Below are positions 7,235 through 15,019 of a stretch of 64,000 nt of DNA, one piece after another. Where the stretch lies: assembly GCA_024227995.1 (NCBI GenBank), contig CP100466.1:62001-126000 (forward strand), written 5' to 3'. The DNA is from Halomicrococcus gelatinilyticus (GTDB taxonomy: Archaea; Halobacteriota; Halobacteria; Halobacteriales; Haladaptataceae). Each line of letters begins with the position of its first letter. Positions within the stretch are counted from its first letter, which is position 1. The notes below the pieces were generated by a model. That model did no database searches and was not told the DNA's origin. It saw only the letters and a list, made by a program, of their open reading frames with translations. Position numbers and translations under genes: made by a program.

Positions 7235-9310
7235 ATGAGCAAGGAATCCGAGGACGGCGTTCACACGATCTGTCCGTACTGTGGAGTCGGCTGTGGACTG
7301 CAGCTCGAAGAAGGAAACGAGGAGGGCGACGTGAACATCAAACCGTGGTTCGACGCGCCGGTCAACGAGGGCGCGCTCTGCATCAAGGGCGGCGCGGCGA
7401 CCGAGGTCGTCGACCACGAGGAGCGACTGAAGGAGCCGTTGATCCGCGACGGCGACGAGTTCCGCGAGGCGACGTGGGAGGAGGCGTTCGACGTGGTCAC
7501 GGACGAGATGGAGCGCATCCGCGAGGAGCACGGCCGGCAGGCGATGGGGTTCTTCGGCTCCTCGAAGTGTACCAACGAGGAGAACTACCTGCTCCAGAAG
7601 CTCGCGCGGCGGTACGGCAACAACAACGTCGACAACTGCACGCGCATGTGCCACGCCTCGACGGTCGCGGCGCTGCGAGCGAGCCTCGGCGCGGGCGCGA
7701 TGACCAACAGCATGCAGGACCTCATGGAGGAGGCCGACGTCTACTGGATACAGGGGGCCAACCCGTCGGAGCAACACCCCATCGCGCACAGCAAGTACTT
7801 CAAGCAGGCCGCGCTGGAGGACACCTTCGTCGTGCAGGTCGACCCCCACTCGAACAAGACCAGCCGCGACGCGGACCTCCACCTGCAGCTGACGCCCGGG
7901 ACCGACATCCCGCTGCTGAACGTCGTGCTGAAGACGGTGCTCGACAACGGGTGGGTCGACGAGGAGTTCCTCGACGAGCGGACCGAGGGCTTCGAGGACG
8001 TCGAGGCGACGCTCGAGGGCTTCGACGTCGAGGAGGCCGCGGAGACCTGCGGCGTCCCCCTGGAGGACATCCAGCGCGCGGCGGAGGAGTACGCCACCGC
8101 CGAGAACGCCGCCATCTTCACCGGCATGGGGATGAGCCAGCACGCCTGCGGGACGGACAACGTCCAGAACCTCATCAACCTCGCGCTGGCGACGGGGAAC
8201 CTCGGACGCCCCGGGACCGGCGTGAACCCGCTCCGCGGGCAGAACAACGTCCAGGGAACCTGCGACGTGGGTGCGATGTACAACACGCTCCCGGGCTACA
8301 TCCCGACCGACGACGAGGAGCAGCGCGCGGAGGTCGCGGAGGTGTGGGGCTTCGAGCCGCCGGCCGAACCGGGGCTGTCCAACATCGAGATAACCCAGGC
8401 CGCGGGCGACCAGATACACGGCCTCTACGTCATGGGCGAGAACCCGGTCATCAGCGAGCCGAACGGGAACGAGGTGGTCGAGAACCTCGAACGGATGGAG
8501 TTCATCGTCGTCCAGGACATCTTCATGACCGACACGGCCGAACTGGCCGACGTCGTGCTCCCTGCCACCTCCTGGGCCGAGCGCGGCGGCACCGTCACGA
8601 ACACGGACCGGCGCGTCCAGCGCATGCGCGCCGCCACGCGCGTACCCGGGAACACGAAGCACGACCGCAACATCCTCGGCGAGGTCGGAACGCGCCTGTT
8701 CGACGAAGGCTTCGAATTCGACTCCGCCGAGGACATCTTCGAGGAGCTGCGCCAGGTCATGGACATCTACCACGGCATCACGTACGACCGCCTCGGCCTG
8801 GAGGGCGTCCAGTGGCCCTGCTACGAGGAGGGCGACGAGGGCGACCTCTTCCTCTACGAGGACTCGTTCGACACCGAGAACGGGCTCGGCAAACTCCGCG
8901 GCGTCCGCCACCAGCCGCCGAAGGAGGAGACCGACGCCGAGTACCCGTACGTGCTGACGACGGCGCGGCTGGAGGAACACTACAACACGGGGACGATGAG
9001 CACGCGGTCGCCGACGCTGATGCGCCGGACCGGTGAGAACTTCGTGGACATCCACCCCGACGACGCGGAGTCGCTCGGCGTCGAGGACGAGCAGTACGTG
9101 AAACTCGTCTCGCGGCGCGGCGAGGTCGAGGTGAAGGCCCACGTCACGGACGACATCAAGAAGGGCGTCATCTGGACGACGACCCACTTCCCCGACTCGC
9201 CCATCAATCGGCTGACGAACGACGCGCTCGACCCCGAGGCGAAGATCCCGGAGTACAAGGCCTCGGCCGCGATGGTGGACGTCGAACCGGCCGCGGAGCC
9301 GGGCGACTGA
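7235..9310 (+). CDS. fdhA: Formate dehydrogenase catalytic (alpha) subunit, molybdopterin oxidoreductase
   Basis: 691 residues from the ATG at 7235 (MSKESEDGVHTICPYCG). Family function: oxidises formate to CO2 using a bis-MGD Mo/W cofactor and one [4Fe-4S] cluster. The cluster ligands are visible as CPYCGVGC (residues 13-20) plus the Cys of GALCIKGG. The active-site stretch DNCTRMCHAST carries Cys where some enzymes have selenocysteine, so this is a Cys-type enzyme. Conserved cofactor-binding segments include NPSEQHP, GMGMSQH, RGQNNVQG and the C-terminal molydopterin-dinucleotide domain (YVLTTARLEEHYNTG, DIHPDDAESLG). No electron-transfer subunit or FdhD is adjacent. Its neighbourhood contains two formamidases and an amide channel, so formate from amide hydrolysis is a plausible substrate. 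Confidence 0.9.
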   Translation: MSKESEDGVHTICPYCGVGCGLQLEEGNEEGDVNIKPWFDAPVNEGALCIKGGAATEVVDHEERLKEPLIRDGDEFREATWEEAFDVVTDEMERIREEHGRQAMGFFGSSKCTNEENYLLQKLARRYGNNNVDNCTRMCHASTVAALRASLGAGAMTNSMQDLMEEADVYWIQGANPSEQHPIAHSKYFKQAALEDTFVVQVDPHSNKTSRDADLHLQLTPGTDIPLLNVVLKTVLDNGWVDEEFLDERTEGFEDVEATLEGFDVEEAAETCGVPLEDIQRAAEEYATAENAAIFTGMGMSQHACGTDNVQNLINLALATGNLGRPGTGVNPLRGQNNVQGTCDVGAMYNTLPGYIPTDDEEQRAEVAEVWGFEPPAEPGLSNIEITQAAGDQIHGLYVMGENPVISEPNGNEVVENLERMEFIVVQDIFMTDTAELADVVLPATSWAERGGTVTNTDRRVQRMRAATRVPGNTKHDRNILGEVGTRLFDEGFEFDSAEDIFEELRQVMDIYHGITYDRLGLEGVQWPCYEEGDEGDLFLYEDSFDTENGLGKLRGVRHQPPKEETDAEYPYVLTTARLEEHYNTGTMSTRSPTLMRRTGENFVDIHPDDAESLGVEDEQYVKLVSRRGEVEVKAHVTDDIKKGVIWTTTHFPDSPINRLTNDALDPEAKIPEYKASAAMVDVEPAAEPGD

Positions 9311-9434
9311 GGACCGGGGTCGGCGGGCGACCGGACTCCCGGCGGTGCCCCTGGACGCGACGGACGTGCTCGGAACGCGTGGGAGTCGACCTGCTGTGGA
9401 ATCGGTCGTCGCCCGCCGAAGTGGGGGACGGCGT

Positions 9435-9647
9435 TCACCCGGATGGTGTCCAGCGGACCCAAATCACGACTGCCGCGGCGTCCAGGAGCAGGAACTCCGC
9501 CGTCCGGAACGTCTCCGACCCGACGCCGACGGCCCAGTTGACCGCTGGAACGGCACTCGCGAAGAGAACGGCGAGTCCGCCCGTTCCCATCTCCAGTAGC
9601 GGCTCGTCGTCTTCGTTTACGTCGAGTCGTCGACAGGAAAGGCGCAT
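9435..9647 (-). CDS. Small predicted membrane protein
   Basis: A 70-residue frame with ATG at 9647 (an alternative ATG at 9590 would give a 51-residue protein). It has a hydrophobic stretch GGLAVLFASAVPAVNWAVG and a second hydrophobic segment FLLLDAAAVVIWVRW at the C-terminus, so two membrane helices are likely. It is divergent from crcB across a short gap containing ATAAAACC. I do not recognise a family. The composition (acidic linker plus hydrophobic helices) suits a haloarchaeal small membrane protein better than a chance frame, but this is not secure. Confidence 0.5.
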   Translation of the reverse strand: MRLSCRRLDVNEDDEPLLEMGTGGLAVLFASAVPAVNWAVGVGSETFRTAEFLLLDAAAVVIWVRWTPSG

Positions 9648-9713
9648 AAAACCAGCCGGTTCGGTGGGGGAAAAGACAAGGACAGTGGGGCGCGTAGGTG
9701 TCGAGTGTCGAAG

Positions 9714-10097
9714 ATGTCAGGGGAGCACCCGCTGCTACGACTGGAGGAGGTCCTGCTCGTCGCCATCGGCGGATTCGTCGGGGCTAACCTGCGGTTCTTC
9801 GTCGGGACCGCTCTCCCCGGCCTCCGCGGAACCTTCGTCGCCAACGTCGTCGGGAGCTTCCTGCTCGGGGTCCTGCTCTACGAGGCGCTCTACACCTCCA
9901 TGCTGGCCGAGGAGTCCGTCGTGGTGTTCGGCACCGGCTTCCTCTCGTCGTTCACCACCTACAGCACGTTCGCACTCGATAGCGTGCAGGCGGAGCCGCT
10001 GGTCGGCCTGCTGAACGTCGCGGCGAGTTACGCCGCGGGCTTCCTCGCGGTGCTGCTCGGACGGTACGTCGCGTCGTCGATAGGGGGCGAGGAGTGA
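9714..10097 (+). CDS. crcB: Fluoride ion channel subunit CrcB/Fluc, copy 1
   Basis: 127 residues from the ATG at 9714 (a GTG at 9705 is possible). This four-helix small membrane protein has the Fluc motifs GGFVGANLRFFVG, TFVANVVGSFLLG (the conserved Asn of the pore) and GTGFLSSFTTYSTF, the Phe/Ser/Thr fluoride track. The family exports fluoride passively as a dual-topology dimer. Haloarchaea often encode two unequal subunits, as here: the next gene overlaps this stop codon (TGATG), so an obligate heterodimer is likely. A fluoride riboswitch is not evident upstream. Confidence 0.93.
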   Translation: MSGEHPLLRLEEVLLVAIGGFVGANLRFFVGTALPGLRGTFVANVVGSFLLGVLLYEALYTSMLAEESVVVFGTGFLSSFTTYSTFALDSVQAEPLVGLLNVAASYAAGFLAVLLGRYVASSIGGEE

Positions 10098-10444
10098 TGG
10101 TGACGCCGGGGCACCTCGTCGGCTTCGGGGGCATGGTCGGTGCGGTGCTGCGCTACCTCGTCACCGCGGCAATCGAGCGCGAGACGTTCCCCGTCGGCAC
10201 GCTCACGGTGAACGTCGTCGGGAGCTTCGTGCTGGGGTTCGTCACGTTCCTCGGCGTCGGCAACGACGTCCTGCTGTTCGTCGGAACCGGGGCCTGCGGG
10301 TCGTTCACCACGTTCTCGTCGTTCTCCTACGACACCGTCCGCCTCTGGGAGCGAGGCAACCGCTGGAAGTCGGCCGCGAACGCCGTCGTCAACCTCGTCG
10401 GCGCGGTGCTCGCCATCGGCCTGGCGTGGCTCGTCGCGCCGTGA
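10097..10444 (+). CDS. crcB: Fluoride ion channel subunit CrcB/Fluc, copy 2
   Basis: 115 residues. The ATG at 10097 overlaps the TGA of the preceding crcB; a GTG at 10094 is an alternative. Motifs are GGMVGAVLRYLVT, TLTVNVVGSFVLGF and GTGACGSFTTFSSFSYD, with four hydrophobic segments. Together with the upstream copy it should form an antiparallel heterodimeric fluoride channel in the cytoplasmic membrane. It is convergent with the amide-channel gene, leaving 7 bases between stop codons. Confidence 0.93.
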   Translation: MVTPGHLVGFGGMVGAVLRYLVTAAIERETFPVGTLTVNVVGSFVLGFVTFLGVGNDVLLFVGTGACGSFTTFSSFSYDTVRLWERGNRWKSAANAVVNLVGAVLAIGLAWLVAP

Positions 10445-10451
10445 GGACCAC

Positions 10452-10982
10452 TCAGGCGGGTGCCCAGGGCCACATGCCCGCGGCCATGACGTACCCGGCG
10501 GCGGCGGTGACGACGCCGACCGCGACGGTGTACCAGGCGACGGGCGCGGTGTACTCGCTCCGGCGCAGCGCGAGCAGCAGCCAGAAGGTCGCCCAGAGCA
10601 CGGCCCAGATCCACCACAGCGCGGCGAGACCGACGTCGCCGGTGAGCCACACCAGGTAGCCGGTCGGGACGGCGACCACCGTGACGAAGATGCAGTACCA
10701 GCCGAGCGACCGCTGGTCGTCGGCGCTCCGGTACGCGTTGTACCCGACCCACAGGTACGTGAACGAGAACAGCAGCGTTCCCGCCGCGTTGAACGGCGTC
10801 CCCTCCGACGCGTCGCCGCCGAACGCCCACCACATGGCGATCAGGAACGTCAGCGCGCCGACGAAGAAGTTCAGCACGGCCGTGTCCCGGTCCTCGGCCC
10901 GTCCGAGGAGCCAGATGCCGTTCACTATCAGCACGGCACCCACGAACACCAGCCCCATCCCCAGAATGGTGTACAGTGACAT
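10452..10982 (-). CDS. AmiS/UreI-family amide/urea channel
   Basis: 176 residues from the ATG at 10982, an internal Met in the open frame that matches the expected first helix (MSLYTILGMGLVFVGAVLIVNGIWLLG). Six hydrophobic segments are visible. The sequence NFFVGALTFLIAMWWAF, FTYLWVGYNAYRSADDQRSLGWYC and LWWIWAVLWATFWLLLAL fits the AmiS/UreI family, which conducts urea or short-chain amides through the membrane. It sits between the two formamidase genes, supporting a role in amide uptake; this linkage is inference. A TATA-like ATTATATATGC is found at 11033-11043, giving a leader of roughly 25-30 bases. Confidence 0.85.
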   Translation of the reverse strand: MSLYTILGMGLVFVGAVLIVNGIWLLGRAEDRDTAVLNFFVGALTFLIAMWWAFGGDASEGTPFNAAGTLLFSFTYLWVGYNAYRSADDQRSLGWYCIFVTVVAVPTGYLVWLTGDVGLAALWWIWAVLWATFWLLLALRRSEYTAPVAWYTVAVGVVTAAAGYVMAAGMWPWAPA

Positions 10983-11080
10983 GCGTATCGCCCCCGGTGT
11001 CAGCCCTCGCCATCTGTATCGTCGGTGGAAAAGCATATATAATTAACAGTTCGTCCGACTGCCCGCCGTCGTTATAGAAA

Positions 11081-11125
11081 GTGCGAGGTGAAACCCCACG
11101 GCTTTAGCCGCGGGATGAAGCCGAC
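11081..11125 (+). mobile_element. Possible solo IS200/IS605-type end (hairpin at 11095-11114)
   Basis: The stretch contains CCCACGGC-TTTA-GCCGCGGG (11095-11114), an 8-bp stem with one imperfect pair and a 4-base loop, followed by GATGAAGCC. This resembles the subterminal hairpin and right-end/omega-RNA region of haloarchaeal IS200/IS605 (IS1341-type, TnpB) elements. No transposase or TnpB gene lies nearby, so it would be a solo end or excision scar. Recognition rests on resemblance to such ends, not on a database match. Confidence 0.5.
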
Positions 11126-11176
11126 GAACTGGCGGCTTCTGTAACGTTTCCGATGAACTGGCGGGTTTTTGTGAAC
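11121..11176. repeat. Imperfect tandem repeat, 29-base period
   Basis: CCGACGAACTGGCGG (from 11121) recurs as CCGATGAACTGGCGG (from 11150), and both copies continue with a T-rich tail and TGT. It lies between the IS-like hairpin and the thermosome start, so it may belong to the decayed mobile end or be part of the thermosome promoter region. Confidence 0.55.
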
Positions 11177-11198
11177 CGGCGTCGTGCTATGTCGTGCC

Positions 11199-12881
11199 AT
11201 GACAACGCCCGCTGGAAACGGACCGCTGTCCGCGGTGAGCGCCGCGACGGTGGAACGACTCGAAGGGACGGACGCCCGTGAGTCGAACGTCGCCGCCGGG
11301 AAGGCGCTCGGCGACGCCGTCGGAACGACGCTCGGGCCGAAGGGGCTGGACAAGATGTTGGTCGGGTCGTCGGGAACCGTCGTCGTCACGAACGACGGGG
11401 CTAGCATCCTCGACAGGATGGACGTCGAGCATCCCGCGGCTGAGCTGGTCGTCGACGTCGCGGCCAACCAGTCGAGCAGCGTCGGCGACGGGACGACGAC
11501 CGCGGTGTTGCTGACCGCCGAACTGCTGAGCGAGGCGGCGGAGCTGTTCGAGATGGGGCTGCACCCGTTCACGGTGACGCGGGGGTACCGGCGCGCGGGC
11601 GAGACGGCGATGGACCGCCTCGACGCCGCGGCCGTCGAGGTCGACCCCGGGGACGACGCCCGACTGCGCGACGTCGCGGCGACGGCGGTGACCGGGAAGT
11701 GGGACGACGACGCGAACGCGACGTTCGCCGATCTCGCCGTCCGCGCCGTTCGCGCCGCCGAGGCCGACGGCACCGTCGACCTCTCCCGGGTGACGCTCCG
11801 GCCGGTCGCCGGCGGGAGCGTCGACGACTCGGCGCTCGTCTCGGGACTCGCGGTCGACATGGAGTCCTCCTCGACGTCCATCGAGAACGTCGACGTTCCG
11901 AAGCGCATCGACGGCGCGACGGTCGCCCTGTTCGACAGGCAGTTGACGGTCGACGAGGCCGACGCGGTGTCGAACGTCTCCGTCGACTCGCCGGAGACGC
12001 TGCAGGCGCTCCGGGAGTACGAAAACGACGCCTACGCGGCGACGGTGGCGGCGTTCCGCGACGTCGGTGCGGACGTCGTCGTCTGCCAGAAGTCCATCGA
12101 CGACCCGCTCCGCCGGGAGCTCGCCCGGGCCGACGTGCTGACCGTCGAGCGGACGCGACAGGACGAGATGCACGACCTCGCCGCGGCGACGGGGGCCGAA
12201 CTCGTCGCGTCGCTGGACGAACTGTCGCCGGCGACCGTCGGCCGGGCGGAGTCGGTCGAACGACGGCGACTCGGGGCGACGGACCTGCTGGTCGTCACCG
12301 AGGGCGGCGACGCCGAGCACGTGTCGCTGCTGCTCCGCGGCGGCACCCGGCACGTCGTCGACGAGGTCGAGCGAATCGTCGAGGACTGCGTCCACGTCGC
12401 GACGCTCGCCGTCGAGAACGGACGGGTGCTCCCCGGCGGCGGGGCGACGGAGCTCCACCTCGCCCGCGAGCTCCGCGACGTCGCCGACGGCGTCGGCGGG
12501 CGCGAACAGCTCGCCGTCCGGGCGTTCGCCGACGCGCTGGAGGCGGTACCGCGGACGCTCGCCACGACGGCGGGCGTCGACCCGGTCGACGCGCTGGTGG
12601 AACTGCGGGCGCGCCACCACGACGGCGACCGCGACGTCGGCCTCGACGTCGGGGCCGGGCGGCCGCGGAGCATGGCCGAGGCGGGCGTCCTTGAACCCCT
12701 GGTCGTCAAGCAGCACGCCGTCGCCAACGCGGAGGAGGCCGCGAACGCGCTGTTGCGCATCGACGACGTCATCGCTGCGACCGGCGAGGAGGGGGGCGAC
12801 GAGGGGCCCGGCGGCGGCCACGCCGACCACGACCACGGTGGCGGCGGGGGCGGCGGCTACCCCTGGGCTATCGGCCACTGA
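11199..12881 (+). CDS. Thermosome (group II chaperonin) subunit, divergent
   Basis: 560 residues from the ATG at 11199. The group II chaperonin is a double-ring ATPase that folds cytosolic proteins. Visible motifs are TTLGPKGLDKML (residues about 45-56), TNDGASIL, the nucleotide-binding VGDGTTTAV and the C-terminal equatorial LPGGGATELHLAREL. The apical domain lies between about 200 and 370. The C-terminus is unusual: instead of the Gly-Met repeats of canonical thermosomes it has Gly- and His-rich sequence (GGGHADHDHGG) and ends YPWAIGH. This suggests an additional, divergent subunit (haloarchaea often have two or three), perhaps of the CCT3 type. It is monocistronic, and the upstream gap carries the possible IS end. 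Confidence 0.9.
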   Translation: MTTPAGNGPLSAVSAATVERLEGTDARESNVAAGKALGDAVGTTLGPKGLDKMLVGSSGTVVVTNDGASILDRMDVEHPAAELVVDVAANQSSSVGDGTTTAVLLTAELLSEAAELFEMGLHPFTVTRGYRRAGETAMDRLDAAAVEVDPGDDARLRDVAATAVTGKWDDDANATFADLAVRAVRAAEADGTVDLSRVTLRPVAGGSVDDSALVSGLAVDMESSSTSIENVDVPKRIDGATVALFDRQLTVDEADAVSNVSVDSPETLQALREYENDAYAATVAAFRDVGADVVVCQKSIDDPLRRELARADVLTVERTRQDEMHDLAAATGAELVASLDELSPATVGRAESVERRRLGATDLLVVTEGGDAEHVSLLLRGGTRHVVDEVERIVEDCVHVATLAVENGRVLPGGGATELHLARELRDVADGVGGREQLAVRAFADALEAVPRTLATTAGVDPVDALVELRARHHDGDRDVGLDVGAGRPRSMAEAGVLEPLVVKQHAVANAEEAANALLRIDDVIAATGEEGGDEGPGGGHADHDHGGGGGGGYPWAIGH

Positions 12882-12927
12882 GGGCGGTGGCGGAGTAACA
12901 GTACCGAGGAGAGGAAACGAGAGCAGG

Positions 12928-14184
12928 TTACGACGGTCGTGCCGCCCGACCGCGGCCCTCGCTGGATATCTCCGCGAGGCTGTCGGGGTCGACGTCGAAG
13001 TCGAAGACGGCCTCCGGCACCGAGACGGTGACGCAGGTGTTGGGGAGGTCGACGATGCCGGCGATGCGGCTCTCGACCGGGACGGTGCTCAGGATGATGT
13101 ACGCCTGTTCGGGCGTGTAGCCGAAGTTCGTGAGGTAGTCGATGGCGTCGAGGCAGGCGCGCCGCATCCCGACGTTGGCGTTCTTGTAGTGCTGGGTGCC
13201 GTCCTCGTCGACGGAGTAACCCTCGAAGACGACGTACTCGGAGAACTGCGGCTCGACGTTGCCTGGCTTGAAGATGGCGTGGTCGACGCCGAACCGCTCC
13301 ATCCCGTTCTCGATGACGTCCACCTTGAGGTCGACGTAGCCGGCCATCTCGATGGCACCGCAGAAGGTGATCTCGCCGTCGCCCTGCGAGAAGTGGAGGT
13401 CGCCGGTGACGAGGTTCGCACCCTCGACGAACACCGGGAGGTACACCCGCGACCCGCGGCTGAGGTTCTTGATGTCGCAGTTACCGGCGTTCTCGCGCGG
13501 CGGAATCGTGCGCGCGGCCTTCTCGGCGGCCTCCTCGACCGCCTCGTCGTCCATGTCGCCGAGCAGGACCTCGTTCGGTTCCGGTGGGAGCGCGAGCGGC
13601 GGGTCGTCGTCGTGGGTCTCGTGATTGACCGCCGTCTCGTCGTCCGGACCCCGCTCGATGAGGTCGCGCTCGCGCTCGTTCCACCGTTCGAGCAGGTCGT
13701 GCGACGGCGCTGTCCCCAGGATGCCCGGGTGCGAGAGGCCGGCGAACCGCACGTCCGGGACGTGCCGCGACGAGGTGTAGACCCCGTCGAAGTCCCAGAT
13801 GGCCTTCCGCGCGTTCGGGAAGTGGTCGGTCAGGAAGCCGCCGCCGTTGTCCAGTTCGAAGATGCCCGTGAACCCCCACTCGTTGTCCGGGAACGGACCG
13901 AGGTCGAGGATGTCGACCACCAGCAGGTCCCCCGGCTTCGCCCCGTCGACCGCGATGGGGCCGCTGAGGTGGTGGTTGGGGTCGAGCCGCATGTCGCGGA
14001 TGTCGCTCGCGCTGTCGTCGTTGTTCACCTGGTTGCCGGTCCAGTCGAGACACTCGACCCTGAACTTCTCCCCCGGCGAGACGCGCTCGACCGGCGGGAC
14101 GTCCGGATGCCACCGGTTCACGATCGGGTCGGGTTGCTCCTCCGGTGCGGCGTCGACGTCGACCTCGAACACTGTTTCTGGCAT
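12928..14184 (-). CDS. Formamidase/acetamidase (FmdA/AmdA family), paralogue 2
   Basis: 418 residues from the ATG at 14184 (MPETVFEVDVDAAPEEQP). It is collinear with the copy at 4861-6132 and shares NRWHPDVPP, ECLDWTGNQ, GGFLTDHFPNARKAIWDFDG, HPGILGTAPSHDLLERWNERE, PPRENAGNCDIKNLSRGSRVYLPVFVEG and HFSQGDGEITFCGAIEMAGY. The C-terminal tail is shorter and ends Arg-rich (EGRGRAARPS), unlike the acidic tail of the first copy. Both would hydrolyse short aliphatic amides; different substrate ranges (formamide versus acetamide) are possible but cannot be read from the sequence. The upstream TATTTG at 14214-14219 matches the promoter position of the other copy. Confidence 0.93.
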   Translation of the reverse strand: MPETVFEVDVDAAPEEQPDPIVNRWHPDVPPVERVSPGEKFRVECLDWTGNQVNNDDSASDIRDMRLDPNHHLSGPIAVDGAKPGDLLVVDILDLGPFPDNEWGFTGIFELDNGGGFLTDHFPNARKAIWDFDGVYTSSRHVPDVRFAGLSHPGILGTAPSHDLLERWNERERDLIERGPDDETAVNHETHDDDPPLALPPEPNEVLLGDMDDEAVEEAAEKAARTIPPRENAGNCDIKNLSRGSRVYLPVFVEGANLVTGDLHFSQGDGEITFCGAIEMAGYVDLKVDVIENGMERFGVDHAIFKPGNVEPQFSEYVVFEGYSVDEDGTQHYKNANVGMRRACLDAIDYLTNFGYTPEQAYIILSTVPVESRIAGIVDLPNTCVTVSVPEAVFDFDVDPDSLAEISSEGRGRAARPS

Positions 14185-14211
14185 GGTCCGTGCTAGCGTC
14201 CAACTGTGCCA

Positions 14212-14240
14212 GCCAAATAATTGATTATTAATAGTTAATC
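14212..14240 (-). promoter_or_regulatory. Putative promoter/operator of formamidase paralogue 2
   Basis: An AT-rich island contains the TATA-like TATTTG (minus strand, 14214-14219), 30 bases from the ATG. Directly upstream is an inverted repeat GATTA (14223-14227) and TAATC (14236-14240) in the 18-base block GATTATTAATAGTTAATC. The repeat abuts the TATA box, where a repressor or activator could act. Confidence 0.5.
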
Positions 14241-14355
14241 GTTTCTCGTCGATAGTTTAGCCGGCGAGGAGGCGGAACGGTCGTCGGCGACCGGGCGACC
14301 AGAGAGTCCGCCGGGCACACCAGTCTTTAATCCGGTCGCCGTCGTTGCTCCCCCG

Positions 14356-14970
14356 ATGTCCACGTCCAGTTCGCTACCGGACCTCGACGAAGCCGTCGAC
14401 TGCTACCTGGCCGTCTGGCGGCGGTACGGGGACGACCCGTTCACCGCCGACGCGCTGCTGTCCGAGTTCGAGGCGCACCAGCACGGCATCGACCCGGCGA
14501 CGGTCGACGTGCCCGCGGCCCTCGACCTGCTCACCGCGTACGGTCTCCTCGACCGCGAAGACGGGGAGTACTGGGTCCGCTGTCGTCCCGACGAGGACGT
14601 CGACGCGTGGCTGGAGCAGCAGGAGCGGCGCATCGAACGGCTACACCGGGCGGTGCGAACGGCCAGGGAGGAGTCGCCGGATGCAGGGAACGGCGGGAGC
14701 GAGCAGTACCTGGGCGAGCAGTACGCGCCCGTCGCGTTCGACGACGTCGACGACGCGGCGGACCTCCTCGCCCGGGCCACCGAATCGCTGTCGGGCGACG
14801 AGCGCGCGGCCAGGCTGGTCGTGCGAGCGCCCGGAACGGCTGCCGGCGAGGTCCAGGACGTCGTCGACCGCTCCGAGCGACTGGAGAAGGTGGGGTCGGC
14901 GGTCGAGGGCGACGACCCCGACGACCTGGAGTTCCGGATGTACCTCCGGGTCGACGTCGACGAGGAGTGA
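14356..14970 (+). CDS. Hypothetical protein with N-terminal winged-helix-like region
   Basis: 204 residues from the ATG at 14356. A TATA-like TCTTTAAT about 28 bases upstream indicates a leaderless transcript. The first about 75 residues (AVDCYLAVWRRYGDDPFTADALLSEF...LDLLTAYGLLDREDGEYWV) have the helix pattern and terminal beta-wing of a winged-helix domain. A predicted coiled segment follows (EQQERRIERLHRAVRTARE), then an acidic alpha/beta C-terminal part ending VDVDEE. I do not recognise the family. A DNA-binding or transcription-associated role is possible only from the fold hint. It is convergent with nuoCD. Confidence 0.75.
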   Translation: MSTSSSLPDLDEAVDCYLAVWRRYGDDPFTADALLSEFEAHQHGIDPATVDVPAALDLLTAYGLLDREDGEYWVRCRPDEDVDAWLEQQERRIERLHRAVRTAREESPDAGNGGSEQYLGEQYAPVAFDDVDDAADLLARATESLSGDERAARLVVRAPGTAAGEVQDVVDRSERLEKVGSAVEGDDPDDLEFRMYLRVDVDEE

Positions 14971-15019
14971 CGTCGCAGGCAGGGACGGAAAGAGGAAGAC
15001 CTGACACCGCCGGCGCGTG

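Noticed and set aside
7235..9310. Selenocysteine codon in formate dehydrogenase
   Set aside because: The active site has a normal Cys codon (DNCTRMCHAST) and the frame has no internal stop.
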